Below are positions 1 to 7,489 of a stretch of 64,000 nt of DNA, piece after piece; the stretch's first letter is position 1, and the number at the start of each line of letters is the position of its first letter. The stretch spans positions 62,001 to 126,000 of the forward strand of contig JAOAPN010000008.1 in NCBI GenBank assembly GCA_025462885.1, given 5' to 3'. A program made the position numbers and the translations under genes. This stretch comes from Acidobacteriaceae bacterium (GTDB lineage Bacteria > Acidobacteriota > Terriglobia > Terriglobales > Acidobacteriaceae). Below the pieces are notes generated by a model. It was not told the origin of the DNA. It did not search any database and saw only the letters and a program-made list of their open reading frames with translations.

Positions 1-2
1 GC

Positions 3-1880
3 ACGCTTCCTCCCAATGATTGGGCAATCATCAGCAGCAAGCTCACCCAAATCGGCGGTCTCTATATCTACAAAGACAATATCCGGATACTTCCTTATGG
101 AGATAACGATTATGACTTCTTGGATATCGAGAAAAACCGCACAAAGAGTGCTGGCTATTACTACTTTTCCTATCGCAGAATCTTCGGTGTCATCGAAATA
201 AATCAAACCGACAACCCACAGTTGAACGAGAAAGCAGGGCGAGAGGGTTTCAGGGAGAACCGCGCCTATCGTCAATTTAGGGCTATGCTAATGAACTTCT
301 TCGTTCAGATCGCCGCAGACTTCTTTCGAGAAGGAAGTCCCGGAGCCGAGCGTTACGCCGAGCGAAAAGCTGAAATCGATCGCGTGGAAAGAGCGCGGCG
401 ACGCCGAGAGAAGCAACTGACAGCCCGCAGAAAAACATTCAGTGAACAATTACGCTCCTTCTTTGCAGACTTGGAGGCTGGCGAACCGCTAAAAGCCACC
501 TCATCCATCATCGAGCGGCTTTCCGGCGATATCGGCGCAGCGGTTGCACTCAAAGATAAAGACGATGCAGGGCGTGCCGTTATGCAGGCAGAGTCCGATG
601 CAACTCAATCACTGTTTTCCCTGAGAAAACAGTATCGTGTCGTGCGCCCTAGCGGAGTCGGTCTCACCAAACAGATGCGCCGGGATTGGGAAGCGTCAAC
701 GGCAGAGGTAAAACGGCTGGAAAGTGAAATCTTCTCCCCAACGGCAGAGACGATTTCCCAAATCGTTGGTGAACTTGCTGCCAAGGCGAAGCTCGATATC
801 AGCATGCGCGTTAGGATCGAACGCTCAATCACAGAGCGTATTGTGGATACGGAACGCCGCGCTGCCACGGAGAGAAAAGAGACTCGCGATGCCCTGAAGG
901 ATCTAAATAAAGGGGTACTAGAAACTTCTCGTGAGATCGTGCTGGAGGTCGGCTCGGCAATTCAGAAGACTCGCAGCACGCTCGCCAGCCTCGATGTATC
1001 GAACCTAAGGGACGAAGAAATAGTCGAAAAGCGGCTTGGCATGGAATTGGATTTGGCCGATGTAGCTGATCGCGGCCTCGAATCGCTCAGCGCCATGAAA
1101 GAAGACCTTCGTGCAATGCATTGGACGCGCGACGAAGACGGTCGGTTTATCGGCATGAATCTCATGAACGAGTCTTTGCAAGAAGATGTTCTCGCGATGC
1201 GTGAACAAGCCGAAGCGGACCTTGAATTGACACAGGTTGGTATGGCATTGAGCGTCGTCAATCATGAATTTGAGAGCAGTATTAAAGCTGTCCGTACAAG
1301 TCTTCGCCGGCTGAAATCATGGGCCGATGTGAATAGCGATCTTGAAGGGCTTTACTCGGAATTGCGTTCAAGCTTTGACCACATTGACGGATATCTAAGC
1401 CTTTTTACTCCACTCCAGCGTCGGCTCTATAGGAGTGAGATCGATTTTTCCGGGACAGACATTACAAAGTTTTTGAGAGACCTTTTCAGTCGTAGACTTG
1501 ACCGCCATTCGGTAGAGTTGCGTTCCTCCTCCTCCTTTATGAAGCACACTATTCATGGATATCCGTCCTCTTTCTATCCGGTTTTTGTGAATCTGGTCGA
1601 TAATGCCATCTTTTGGCTAAAAGACAGACCCGAGCCGCGACTCATAACACTTGATGCCCGAGCTTCCACAATGATCGTGAAGGATAACGGTCCAGGTGTC
1701 TCGACCCGTGATGTGGATGCGATTTTCGACGTTGGATTCACGAGAAAGCCTGGAGGTCGAGGCTTAGGTCTGCACATAGCCCGAGAGGTGCTATCGAAAA
1801 TAGGGTACCAACTGACATTAGTTCAATCATCCGAAGGCCGTGGCGCAGAGTTCCATATTTCACCTAAAGAGATCATCTAG
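3..1880 (+). CDS. Hsp90-like / histidine kinase hybrid ATP-binding protein (5' end outside window)
   Basis: The frame is open from the first bases of the window, so the start lies upstream; about 625 residues are visible. The first ~100 visible residues (GGLYIYKDNIR, AGREGFREN) resemble the region that follows a GHKL ATPase domain in Hsp90/MORC-like proteins. A charged coiled-coil-like stretch follows, then a complete histidine-kinase-like core: an H-box with VVNHEFE (His codon at 1263-1265), an N-box NLVDNAIFWL near 1590, a G1 box DNGPGV and a G2 box GGRGLGLHIA. All key kinase motifs are present, so it should bind ATP and may phosphorylate itself. No transmembrane segment is seen, which suggests a cytoplasmic sensor. 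It ends 11 nt before a receiver-domain gene and is almost certainly co-transcribed with it. The pairing resembles two-component systems proposed to act in biological conflict; that role is inference. Confidence 0.8.
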   Translation, partial: TLPPNDWAIISSKLTQIGGLYIYKDNIRILPYGDNDYDFLDIEKNRTKSAGYYYFSYRRIFGVIEINQTDNPQLNEKAGREGFRENRAYRQFRAMLMNFFVQIAADFFREGSPGAERYAERKAEIDRVERARRRREKQLTARRKTFSEQLRSFFADLEAGEPLKATSSIIERLSGDIGAAVALKDKDDAGRAVMQAESDATQSLFSLRKQYRVVRPSGVGLTKQMRRDWEASTAEVKRLESEIFSPTAETISQIVGELAAKAKLDISMRVRIERSITERIVDTERRAATERKETRDALKDLNKGVLETSREIVLEVGSAIQKTRSTLASLDVSNLRDEEIVEKRLGMELDLADVADRGLESLSAMKEDLRAMHWTRDEDGRFIGMNLMNESLQEDVLAMREQAEADLELTQVGMALSVVNHEFESSIKAVRTSLRRLKSWADVNSDLEGLYSELRSSFDHIDGYLSLFTPLQRRLYRSEIDFSGTDITKFLRDLFSRRLDRHSVELRSSSSFMKHTIHGYPSSFYPVFVNLVDNAIFWLKDRPEPRLITLDARASTMIVKDNGPGVSTRDVDAIFDVGFTRKPGGRGLGLHIAREVLSKIGYQLTLVQSSEGRGAEFHISPKEII

Positions 1881-1891
1881 GAGATCCACTG

Positions 1892-3640
1892 ATGGCTGCA
1901 GGTAGCGTGTTCTTGGAGAAGTCGAAAGGAGTTGTACGGGACTTTCTGCGTACCGTAGTTTTGGTTGATGATCGAGCATACCTCGAAGAGAAACCTCAAT
2001 CACCGCAACCCTCCAGTCTTATCAATCCGGGTAAGCAGGGGGGAGACTCCGCTCCAGAGCGCGTGCAGACTCCATTGCCGAGTGTGCAGTCCGAGAGCAC
2101 GACTAAAGTGGTTGATGTCTCTCCGGTAGCGGCCACGTCGAATGACAGTCCATCCGTTCCGCCCGCGGCTGCGCCCAATGACCACTCCTTGAATGGAAAA
2201 GCAGTCATAGACGAGTTCGCCAAGGTTGGCATCATCTGTGCCGTAGTACGGCCCACTGAGGAAGAACTGCAGACTCTAAGCGGTACTCTCCAACGCGTTG
2301 GACCCACCGCAGATGTTGTGATACTCGATTGGGTCCTGTACGAAAATAAGTTTGGCGAAAAGACTTTAGAACTAATTGAAACGCTTGCAGCGAGTTCAAA
2401 GGCGGAGAGCGGTCGCGCCAGGCTTATCGTTGTCTATACGGCTGAGCCTAATCTCGCCGATATTGCTGGTGCGATACGGAAAACGCTCAAACGACCCGAG
2501 CTATCTCCAACGGATGATCCGTTTACCGTTGCTCATGGCGGCCTCCGAGTCTGCGTTTACGGCAAAGAGGGATTACGCACAACTCAGATAGGGCTGGACC
2601 GCGCACTTCCTCCGAAGCAGCTCCCAGACATGATCATTTCTGAATTCGCAGAACTGACAAAGGGGCTTCTATCAAATGTTGCAATAAAGAGCATTTCAGC
2701 GATTCGCTCAAACACGTATCAGCTTTTGGCTCGTTTCAGCCCAGCAATCGATCCGGCGTTCGTGACCCACAGCACATTGATCTGCCCTGAAGAGGCAGCA
2801 GAGCAAGTGGCTGCACTGATAGTGTCCGAGATTCAGGAAATTCTGGAGGATGAAGAAGTCGGCGAGGCCACTAACTTCTTACACATAGTCGAGTGGCTCG
2901 ATGACCGCATTCAAGATGGACTGACATTCAATACCACAGCGACCCTCAACATTGCTGCGTACCGTTCAGGGCTAGTCCACCTGCTAGAGAATGGTACGGG
3001 AACGGTCTCGGTAGGAGAGCTATTCACCGACCACACCGAGTTCAGCCGTGAGGTGTTGAAGAGTAAAGAGAAAGCATCCGGACTTGTTCGCAAGTCATTG
3101 ACGGAAATCCTCTCCATGCCCGCTACGGTGAGCCTTGAGAGCGATGCGTCTCTCGCAATGCTAATGTCATTACGACAGAGATATAAAAACCCACCACCAG
3201 CGTTAACCCTCGGAACGATCGTAATGAGGTCTCAAGGAGATGTGCTTCGTTACCTTCTCTGTCTGCAGCCAGTCTGCGATAGTGTAAGGCTGAAAGGCCC
3301 ACGCACCTATCCTTTTATCCAGTTAGGAACTACCGACGATCCGAACTCTTGCCACTTCATTGTGAGAGATAAGACAGAGTTGCGCTTTCTGACAATCAAA
3401 TACAACCCTTACTTGCTGGAAATGGCGCAATTCGCACCTAACGCGAAAGCTCAGGTTATTGGCGAGTTGAAGGGGAACGATGTCTACTTCTCTGCGAGTG
3501 ACACAGATGCCACATTTAGATGGGTAGCCGATCTCAAGCCTGCTCATGCACAGCGAGTTGCTAACAATTTTGGAAGTACTGTGTCGCGAGTAGGGTTGGT
3601 CGAATCGGAATGGAATCGTCTCGGAGCCCCTAAAGGATGA
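1892..3640 (+). CDS. Receiver-domain effector/regulator paired with the upstream kinase
   Basis: A 582-residue protein whose ATG follows AGGAGATCC at a good distance. It begins with a response-receiver fold: an acidic pair D26-D27 in VLVDDR, a putative phospho-acceptor D146 in VILDW and a conserved T183 in VVYTAEP. The receiver is unusual because a Pro/Ser-rich segment (about residues 33-95) separates the acidic pair from the rest of the domain. The remaining ~390 residues match no DNA-binding or catalytic family that I can name, though they include acidic helical parts (EILEDEEVGEA). The tail ends with VSRVGLVESEWNRL. Tight coupling to the kinase suggests that phosphorylation of D146 switches on the C-terminal part. 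What that part does is unknown; no classical output domain is visible. Confidence 0.75.
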   Translation: MAAGSVFLEKSKGVVRDFLRTVVLVDDRAYLEEKPQSPQPSSLINPGKQGGDSAPERVQTPLPSVQSESTTKVVDVSPVAATSNDSPSVPPAAAPNDHSLNGKAVIDEFAKVGIICAVVRPTEEELQTLSGTLQRVGPTADVVILDWVLYENKFGEKTLELIETLAASSKAESGRARLIVVYTAEPNLADIAGAIRKTLKRPELSPTDDPFTVAHGGLRVCVYGKEGLRTTQIGLDRALPPKQLPDMIISEFAELTKGLLSNVAIKSISAIRSNTYQLLARFSPAIDPAFVTHSTLICPEEAAEQVAALIVSEIQEILEDEEVGEATNFLHIVEWLDDRIQDGLTFNTTATLNIAAYRSGLVHLLENGTGTVSVGELFTDHTEFSREVLKSKEKASGLVRKSLTEILSMPATVSLESDASLAMLMSLRQRYKNPPPALTLGTIVMRSQGDVLRYLLCLQPVCDSVRLKGPRTYPFIQLGTTDDPNSCHFIVRDKTELRFLTIKYNPYLLEMAQFAPNAKAQVIGELKGNDVYFSASDTDATFRWVADLKPAHAQRVANNFGSTVSRVGLVESEWNRLGAPKG

Positions 3641-3660
3641 CTCGCTAGGTCTCTTGATTG

Positions 3661-3691
3661 GCGATATTGTAGACATCGTCTGCAATATCGC
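3661..3691. terminator. Strong hairpin between convergent genes
   Basis: GCGATATTG (3661-3669) is the exact inverted repeat of CAATATCGC (3683-3691). The inside pairs too (one T-G wobble, then AGAC with GTCT), giving a 14-bp stem with a 3-nt loop. It sits between the receiver gene and the oppositely oriented HEPN gene. There is no T-run on either side, so it may be a bidirectional barrier or RNA-stability element rather than a textbook terminator. Confidence 0.55.
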
Positions 3692-3740
3692 TCACCTCCG
3701 GAACTGTGAAAACCCAGTCTCAGAGGATGCCAGCACACTT

Positions 3741-4151
3741 TCACTTGAGCCGTGCAGCAATGTCGTTTGCGATCAGCCGGAGATAATTTTCTGCCGTTGC
3801 AACGGCTTCCTCAGCTTCCGTCAGGGTGATAAGGGCGATGTCATAGAAAGCGTCGTTCCGCTTACGGCGCATACGATCGAACAACGCGAAGGTCGGAGCC
3901 AGCGCTGGATCGAGATGTTGTTGGGAAAACTCGATGATCGCGCGGTGGTGTCCGAGTTGGACACGAGGCCGGCTCCCGTGACTCAGCATCAAAGCCAGCG
4001 ATCCCTTGAGCATCGCCTCATACGCAATCTGATAGGCAGCTTCCGCGTCAATCGTGAGATTCTTCCGGGCGGCGACTGACTTGTTCTGTGCGCTGGTGAG
4101 GAATTGCTCTACCTGTTTGCGGTTGACGGGTTGGGGCTTCGTTGTCTTCAT
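3741..4151 (-). CDS. HEPN-domain protein (likely toxin of an MNT/HEPN pair)
   Basis: A 136-residue, mainly helical protein typical of small HEPN partners of minimal nucleotidyltransferases. The region RMRRKRNDAFYD corresponds to the HEPN active-site motif (Arg, 4-6 residues, His), but Tyr stands where the usual His would be; catalytic RNase activity is therefore uncertain. The start codon overlaps the stop of the upstream nucleotidyltransferase gene by 4 nt, indicating translational coupling. In characterised MNT/HEPN systems the HEPN protein is an RNase toxin and the nucleotidyltransferase neutralises it by modifying a residue near the active site. Here that is inferred from family and arrangement. 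The gene is convergent with the receiver gene, with a hairpin between them. Confidence 0.8.
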   Translation of the reverse strand: MKTTKPQPVNRKQVEQFLTSAQNKSVAARKNLTIDAEAAYQIAYEAMLKGSLALMLSHGSRPRVQLGHHRAIIEFSQQHLDPALAPTFALFDRMRRKRNDAFYDIALITLTEAEEAVATAENYLRLIANDIAARLK

Positions 4152-4699
4152 GCTGCGATCAGTTCAACCCGCTTTCCCTTCCAGATGTCACTGAGGAACG
4201 GATCATGGCTGGCAAGTTTCCGTTTCAATTCCTCATCCGTAATCACCGTGTAGTTTACTTCCCGGCTCAACAGCTTCTCAAGACGGCCTGCCACATTCGC
4301 AAGTTCGGTTGCCTTCGGCTTCCCGACAATCAGCACGTCAATGTCGCTGGCAGCATCTTCTTCTCCCTTGGCGAAAGACCCGTAGAGATAAGCTGACTGT
4401 ATCCCCGGAATCTTCCTGAGCGATTCCGACAGCGCAGGAGCTACCCCAATGGTCCGCCGCAGAATCGAGAACACCTCTTTCAGAAAGGGGTATTCCCGGT
4501 TGAGGCTGTAGTATTTCTGATTGCCGCGCTGCTCCGACCGAAACAGGCCCTCTTGCTCCAATCGATGCAGCTCACGGGAAAGATTGGTGGAATCGACCCC
4601 CAGCAAGACCGCCAGTTCGCGGACGTAATGCGAAGCGGTGCGATTCGCCAGATAATGGGTCAAGAGCGACTTCCGCAGATTGGATCGAAGCTGAATCAT
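4148..4699 (-). CDS. Winged-helix + minimal nucleotidyltransferase (MNT antitoxin)
   Basis: A 183-residue protein with two parts. Residues ~1-70 form a winged helix (HYVRELAVLLGVDSTNLSRELHRLEQEGL, shown here only as a landmark in pieces: HYVRELAVLLG then NLSRELHRLE). Residues ~95-180 carry the nucleotidyltransferase signature GSFAKGEEDAASDIDVL, with the GS motif and the D-x-D metal-binding acids. This architecture is that of an antitoxin that both binds its own promoter and AMPylates its HEPN partner. It is first in the operon, and the HEPN gene overlaps its stop. A duplicated palindrome lies 2 nt before its start, consistent with autoregulation by the winged helix. All catalytic motif residues are present. 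Confidence 0.85.
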   Translation of the reverse strand: MIQLRSNLRKSLLTHYLANRTASHYVRELAVLLGVDSTNLSRELHRLEQEGLFRSEQRGNQKYYSLNREYPFLKEVFSILRRTIGVAPALSESLRKIPGIQSAYLYGSFAKGEEDAASDIDVLIVGKPKATELANVAGRLEKLLSREVNYTVITDEELKRKLASHDPFLSDIWKGKRVELIAA

Positions 4700-4700
4700 C

Positions 4701-4740
4701 GCAGTATCATTCTACTGCAATCGCAGTAATTTTCTACTGC
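4701..4740 (-). promoter_or_regulatory. Duplicated palindromic operator of the MNT/HEPN operon
   Basis: GCAGTA-N6-TACTGC occurs twice in perfect form (4701-4718 and 4723-4740), separated by AATC. The inner half-sites also form GCAGTA/TACTGC pairs with each other. The site begins 2 nt upstream of the nucleotidyltransferase start, so a bound protein would cover the promoter. The winged-helix domain of that protein is the obvious candidate ligand. A TAGAAT hexamer inside it could serve as a -10 element of a nearly leaderless transcript; this is inference. Confidence 0.75.
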
Positions 4741-4747
4741 AATTTTT

Positions 4748-5065
4748 CTATTTTCGTAACTGCCGGTGGACACGCAACATGACGCTCTCCGGTATCCGCA
4801 AGGTTCGATAGCCCCGCGCAAACCGGCTCTCCGCCGAACCCCACTCAATCACTCCGGGTTCGTTCTCAAACATCCTTCGGATGGTGTTGCCGCTGAGTCC
4901 CCAGGACTTTGCAATCTCGTTAACGGAGTAATGCCTTTCAAGCGCCGGATCGCCGGACGCAGGCTCCGGTTCTGTCCACTGGCCTCCACTCCACCTCCCC
5001 GGCGACGCTTTGTATGCAGAACCGCGCATGTAGGCATTTTCGGAAAAGCCCCAGCCAGCGTCCAA
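4748..5065 (-). CDS. Small helix-turn-helix protein (excisionase-like)
   Basis: A 105-residue protein. The N-terminal ~40 residues look disordered. The C-terminal part (HYSVNEIAKSWGLSGNTIRR, then a basic RFARGYRTLRIPESV segment) has the shape of a MerR/excisionase-like helix-turn-helix. Such proteins are common at the edge of mobile elements, where they act as directionality factors or local repressors. It is divergent from the DUF3560-like gene that begins the conjugative block, so it may regulate that block. No integrase is adjacent, so an excision role is only a guess. An upstream start is possible, but no better ribosome-binding site was seen. Confidence 0.6.
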   Translation of the reverse strand: MDAGWGFSENAYMRGSAYKASPGRWSGGQWTEPEPASGDPALERHYSVNEIAKSWGLSGNTIRRMFENEPGVIEWGSAESRFARGYRTLRIPESVMLRVHRQLRK

Positions 5066-5380
5066 TCATCATTTCGCTCAGAAGTATCAGCTTTCGTTAT
5101 ACCCAAAGAACAAACGCAAAAACGTGGAGGCGCTGACGCGCGACTGTGCCCCACTTCGGTTCGCAAGGGTGGCTGGCCCATAGAGCGGGCCTTGTGGAGT
5201 CCGTTCGGGATAAGCGTGTCTCGCGCCAAACGATAGAACGTGTTTGTCACGCGTCACGCCACCACTCCGGCCTCCCCACCCTCACTCCCCTCGTTCTGCT
5301 CTGTCTGCCGATGGATCGTTTTTTGTCTCGCTGCGCTGTGAGAAACAAAAAACGCCCACGGGCAGACAGAGGCAAAAACA
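5066..5380. other. Divergent intergenic region with nested inverted repeats
   Basis: This 315-bp stretch separates the HTH gene from the DUF3560-like gene. Its right end carries a large nested inverted repeat: CTCTGTCTGCC (5299-5309) pairs with GGCAGACAGAG (5361-5371), and inside it CGTTTTTTGT (5317-5326) pairs with ACAAAAAACG (5345-5354). Both arms are perfect. The structure ends 9 nt before the next start codon, so it would place that start just after an RNA hairpin. It may be an attenuator, a regulator site or a replication/transfer structure. No convincing gene was found in the region. Confidence 0.6.
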
Positions 5381-6628
5381 ATGGAATATCACAGCAACAA
5401 CAACGACAACAGCAACAGCGCATCCACCGCCAGCAATGGCATAACCTGCACCGCCACCTATTCACCAGAGGACAACAAACTCCGTCTTTACGCATCGAGT
5501 CGTCTTGATTCTGAAACCTACGCGCGAGTAAAAAGCGCGGGGTTCAAGTGGGCACCGCGGCAGCAACTTTTCGTCGCTCCCATGTGGACACCGGGACGTG
5601 AAGACCTTTTGCTGAAGCTTTGCGGCGAGATCGAGGACGAGGACAAGAGCCTTGTAGAACGCGCCGAGGAACGCAGCGAACGATTCGCCGACTACAGCGA
5701 GAGCCGCACCGAAGACGCGGACCGAGCACAAAAGGCAGTTGCCGCTATCGCCGAACACATCCCATTCGGCCAACCTATTCTCATCGGCCATCACTCCGAA
5801 CGCCGCCACCGCAAAGACATCAAGCGGATCGAAGATGGGATGCACCGCGCCGTGAAGATGTGGGACACGGCGAAGTATTGGACAGATCGCGCAGCCGCAG
5901 CCGTTCGCCACGCAAAGCATAAGGAGCGTCCCGACGTGCGCGCCCGCCGCATCAAGGGGCTGGAGGCCGATAAGCGTAAACAGGAGCGGTATGTGCAAGA
6001 GGCCGAGCTATGGCTCAAGCTCTGGACCGAGTGCGCCCATGAGCAGGACAAAGAGTTGCAGGCCATCATCGCGTTACGCATCGCCGGCATGTGCCATCTG
6101 CATCTGCCTCGCAAGGAAGGCGACCGCGAAGACTTCCAGCACACCCCGACCGCATACGACGCGCTGCAAAATAGCTATCCCAATCTCTACGCACCCCGCA
6201 CATTGGATGAGATCGTGACTGTCGCCCTCAACACGTATCCACGCGCCATTGTGCATCATGGCCGCTGGCTCGCTCATTATGAGAACCGCATTGCATACGA
6301 GCGCGCGATGCTTACCGAAGATGGCGGAACGGTGGCCGACAAGACCGGCCCGGAGAAAGGCGGCGCTTGCCGTTGCTGGGCTTCGCCGTGCGAAGGCTGG
6401 TCCTACATCCAGAAGGTCAACAAGGTTTCCGTTACGGTCCTCGACAACTGGAATAACGGTGGAAGCAATTTCACTCGCACCATTCCATTCGACAAGCTGA
6501 CCGCCGTGATGAGCGCCGCCGAGGTGCAGGCCAAGCGCGATGCCGGCCTCTTGTTGGAGTCCTCCGACGGCATCGGCTTCTATCTCAGGCTAACGCAGCG
6601 AGAAGAATCATGGCGAAAATCTGAGTAG
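5381..6628 (+). CDS. DUF3560-type mobile-element protein
   Basis: A 415-residue protein. The first 20 residues are a low-complexity Asn/Ser/Thr tail encoded by CAA/CAG-rich DNA. The next ~100 residues (YASSRLDSETYARVKSAGF, FKWAPRQQLFVAPMW) match the region that precedes DUF3560 in plasmid and ICE proteins. Then come a highly charged helical segment and a DUF3560-like part with HHSERRHRKDIKRIEDGM, where the conserved GHHSERRHR motif is clear. The function of the family is not established, but it is common on conjugative plasmids. It is followed by an intrinsic terminator, so it is separate from the virB operon. The start at 5381 is the first ATG after the hairpin region. Confidence 0.7.
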   Translation: MEYHSNNNDNSNSASTASNGITCTATYSPEDNKLRLYASSRLDSETYARVKSAGFKWAPRQQLFVAPMWTPGREDLLLKLCGEIEDEDKSLVERAEERSERFADYSESRTEDADRAQKAVAAIAEHIPFGQPILIGHHSERRHRKDIKRIEDGMHRAVKMWDTAKYWTDRAAAAVRHAKHKERPDVRARRIKGLEADKRKQERYVQEAELWLKLWTECAHEQDKELQAIIALRIAGMCHLHLPRKEGDREDFQHTPTAYDALQNSYPNLYAPRTLDEIVTVALNTYPRAIVHHGRWLAHYENRIAYERAMLTEDGGTVADKTGPEKGGACRCWASPCEGWSYIQKVNKVSVTVLDNWNNGGSNFTRTIPFDKLTAVMSAAEVQAKRDAGLLLESSDGIGFYLRLTQREESWRKSE

Positions 6629-6637
6629 AGAGCACAA

Positions 6638-6667
6638 GGGAGTCTGCTTCGGCAGGCCCCCTTTTTG
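6638..6667 (+). terminator. Intrinsic terminator after the DUF3560-like gene
   Basis: GGGAGTCTGC, loop TTCG, then GCAGGCCCCC forms a GC-rich stem (one A-C mismatch, one wobble) with a stable TTCG tetraloop, directly followed by TTTTTG. This fits a Rho-independent terminator and separates the upstream gene from the T4SS operon. Confidence 0.85.
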
Positions 6668-6763
6668 TTTCGTTATGCGTGATGCTTCGCAATCTCCACA
6701 GGTATAAAAATCCGTTATACATCTGAGCGAAATGATGATTTTCAATTTCATCGTTTCACCCCT

Positions 6764-6812
6764 ACTCTCCGAAACAGTTCAGCAATCAATCCGAAGTTTC
6801 GGATCGGAGAGT
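6764..6812 (+). promoter_or_regulatory. Leader hairpin that can hide the virB2 ribosome-binding site
   Basis: ACTCTCC (6764-6770) pairs with GGAGAGT (6806-6812), which includes the Shine-Dalgarno sequence GGAGAG of virB2. The neighbouring CCGAAAC (6769-6775) pairs with GTTTCGG (6796-6802). The two stems share two C bases, so they partly compete or form one stem with a 3-nt bulge. This is a plausible translational control element for the first gene of the operon. Confidence 0.55.
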
Positions 6813-6819
6813 GAGGGAT

Positions 6820-7149
6820 ATGAATTGGAAATCTTATCAACCGTTAGCGAGTCGCGCACTTCGATGCTTGACTCGCCCGCGCGTTCTCGCGGGCTTGCTC
6901 GCGCTCGGGGCGGCGCTGCCTGTGTACGCCCAGAGCAGCAGCGACCCGTGGGACAACGCAGTGAACGTCCTAAAAACCGCCTTCACCGGCACGATTGCAA
7001 CCGGGCTGTCGCTGGTCGCCATCGTCGTCGGTGGACTGATGTTCGCCTATGGCGAAGGCCAGTCCAAGAAGACCCTTGCCGGGATCGTTTTCGGCGTGGG
7101 CATGGCTATAGGCGCGGTCAATTTTATGAGTTGGTTGTTCCCCAGTTAA
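6820..7149 (+). CDS. virB2: VirB2/TrbC-type major pilin
   Basis: A protein of 109 residues from ATG 6820. That start is chosen because GGAGAG lies 8 nt upstream; the GTG at 6811 overlaps the ribosome-binding site. It has a basic N-terminus and a long signal peptide that probably ends at PVYAQ, then two hydrophobic helices (GTIATGLSLVAIVVGGLMF and TLAGIVFGVGMAIGAVNF) joined by a short polar loop (GEGQSKK). This is the hallmark of VirB2/TrbC pilins, which assemble the conjugative pilus after cleavage. It is the first gene of the transfer operon, and virB3 follows 25 nt later. Length and topology fit the family; sequence identity in this family is usually low, so the call rests on topology and context. 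Confidence 0.85.
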   Translation: MNWKSYQPLASRALRCLTRPRVLAGLLALGAALPVYAQSSSDPWDNAVNVLKTAFTGTIATGLSLVAIVVGGLMFAYGEGQSKKTLAGIVFGVGMAIGAVNFMSWLFPS

Positions 7150-7174
7150 GCAGCGAAAGGGAGGAGGTGATCCA

Positions 7175-7489
7175 TTGTCTCAGTCAGCGGAACGTCGTGC
7201 GAACCCTGTTTACAAGGCCATGAACCGGCCACTGACTGTCCTGGGAGCAGAGCGGCGATTGTTCTTCGTCGCTCTGATCTCAGGAGGCGCGATCTTCTCA
7301 CTCCTGCATTCACTCTTCGGTGGCATCGCGCTGTTTGTAGTCGGCGTCATCATCGCGCGGCGCGCCACCAGGTACGACATAGAGATTTTACGTGTGCTCT
7401 TCAACTCCAGCAAGTTCCGCAGACGGTACGACCCCATGAAACAGGAAGCAACAGAGGTACGCATAGCGAGGCGCGATGTTCAAGGTTGA
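7175..7489 (+). CDS. virB3: VirB3/TrbD-type inner-membrane protein
   Basis: A 104-residue protein that starts with TTG; a very strong GGGAGGAGGTGAT sequence 6-7 nt before it supports this start. The motif NPVYKAMNRPLTVLGAERRLFF is typical of VirB3 (NPVYKAMNRP at residues ~10-19). Two adjacent hydrophobic segments (FFVALISGGAIFSLLHSLF and GGIALFVVGVIIA) follow, then a basic tail. VirB3 sits in the inner membrane and anchors VirB4. The gene overlaps virB4 by 14 nt, consistent with coupled synthesis of the two partners. The rare TTG start may lower the amount made relative to VirB2. Confidence 0.85.
   Translation: MSQSAERRANPVYKAMNRPLTVLGAERRLFFVALISGGAIFSLLHSLFGGIALFVVGVIIARRATRYDIEILRVLFNSSKFRRRYDPMKQEATEVRIARRDVQG

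Noticed and set aside
5390-5440. CAA/CAG-rich tract as a microsatellite
   Set aside because: It is imperfect and encodes the low-complexity N-terminus of the DUF3560-like protein. There is no uniform repeat unit.
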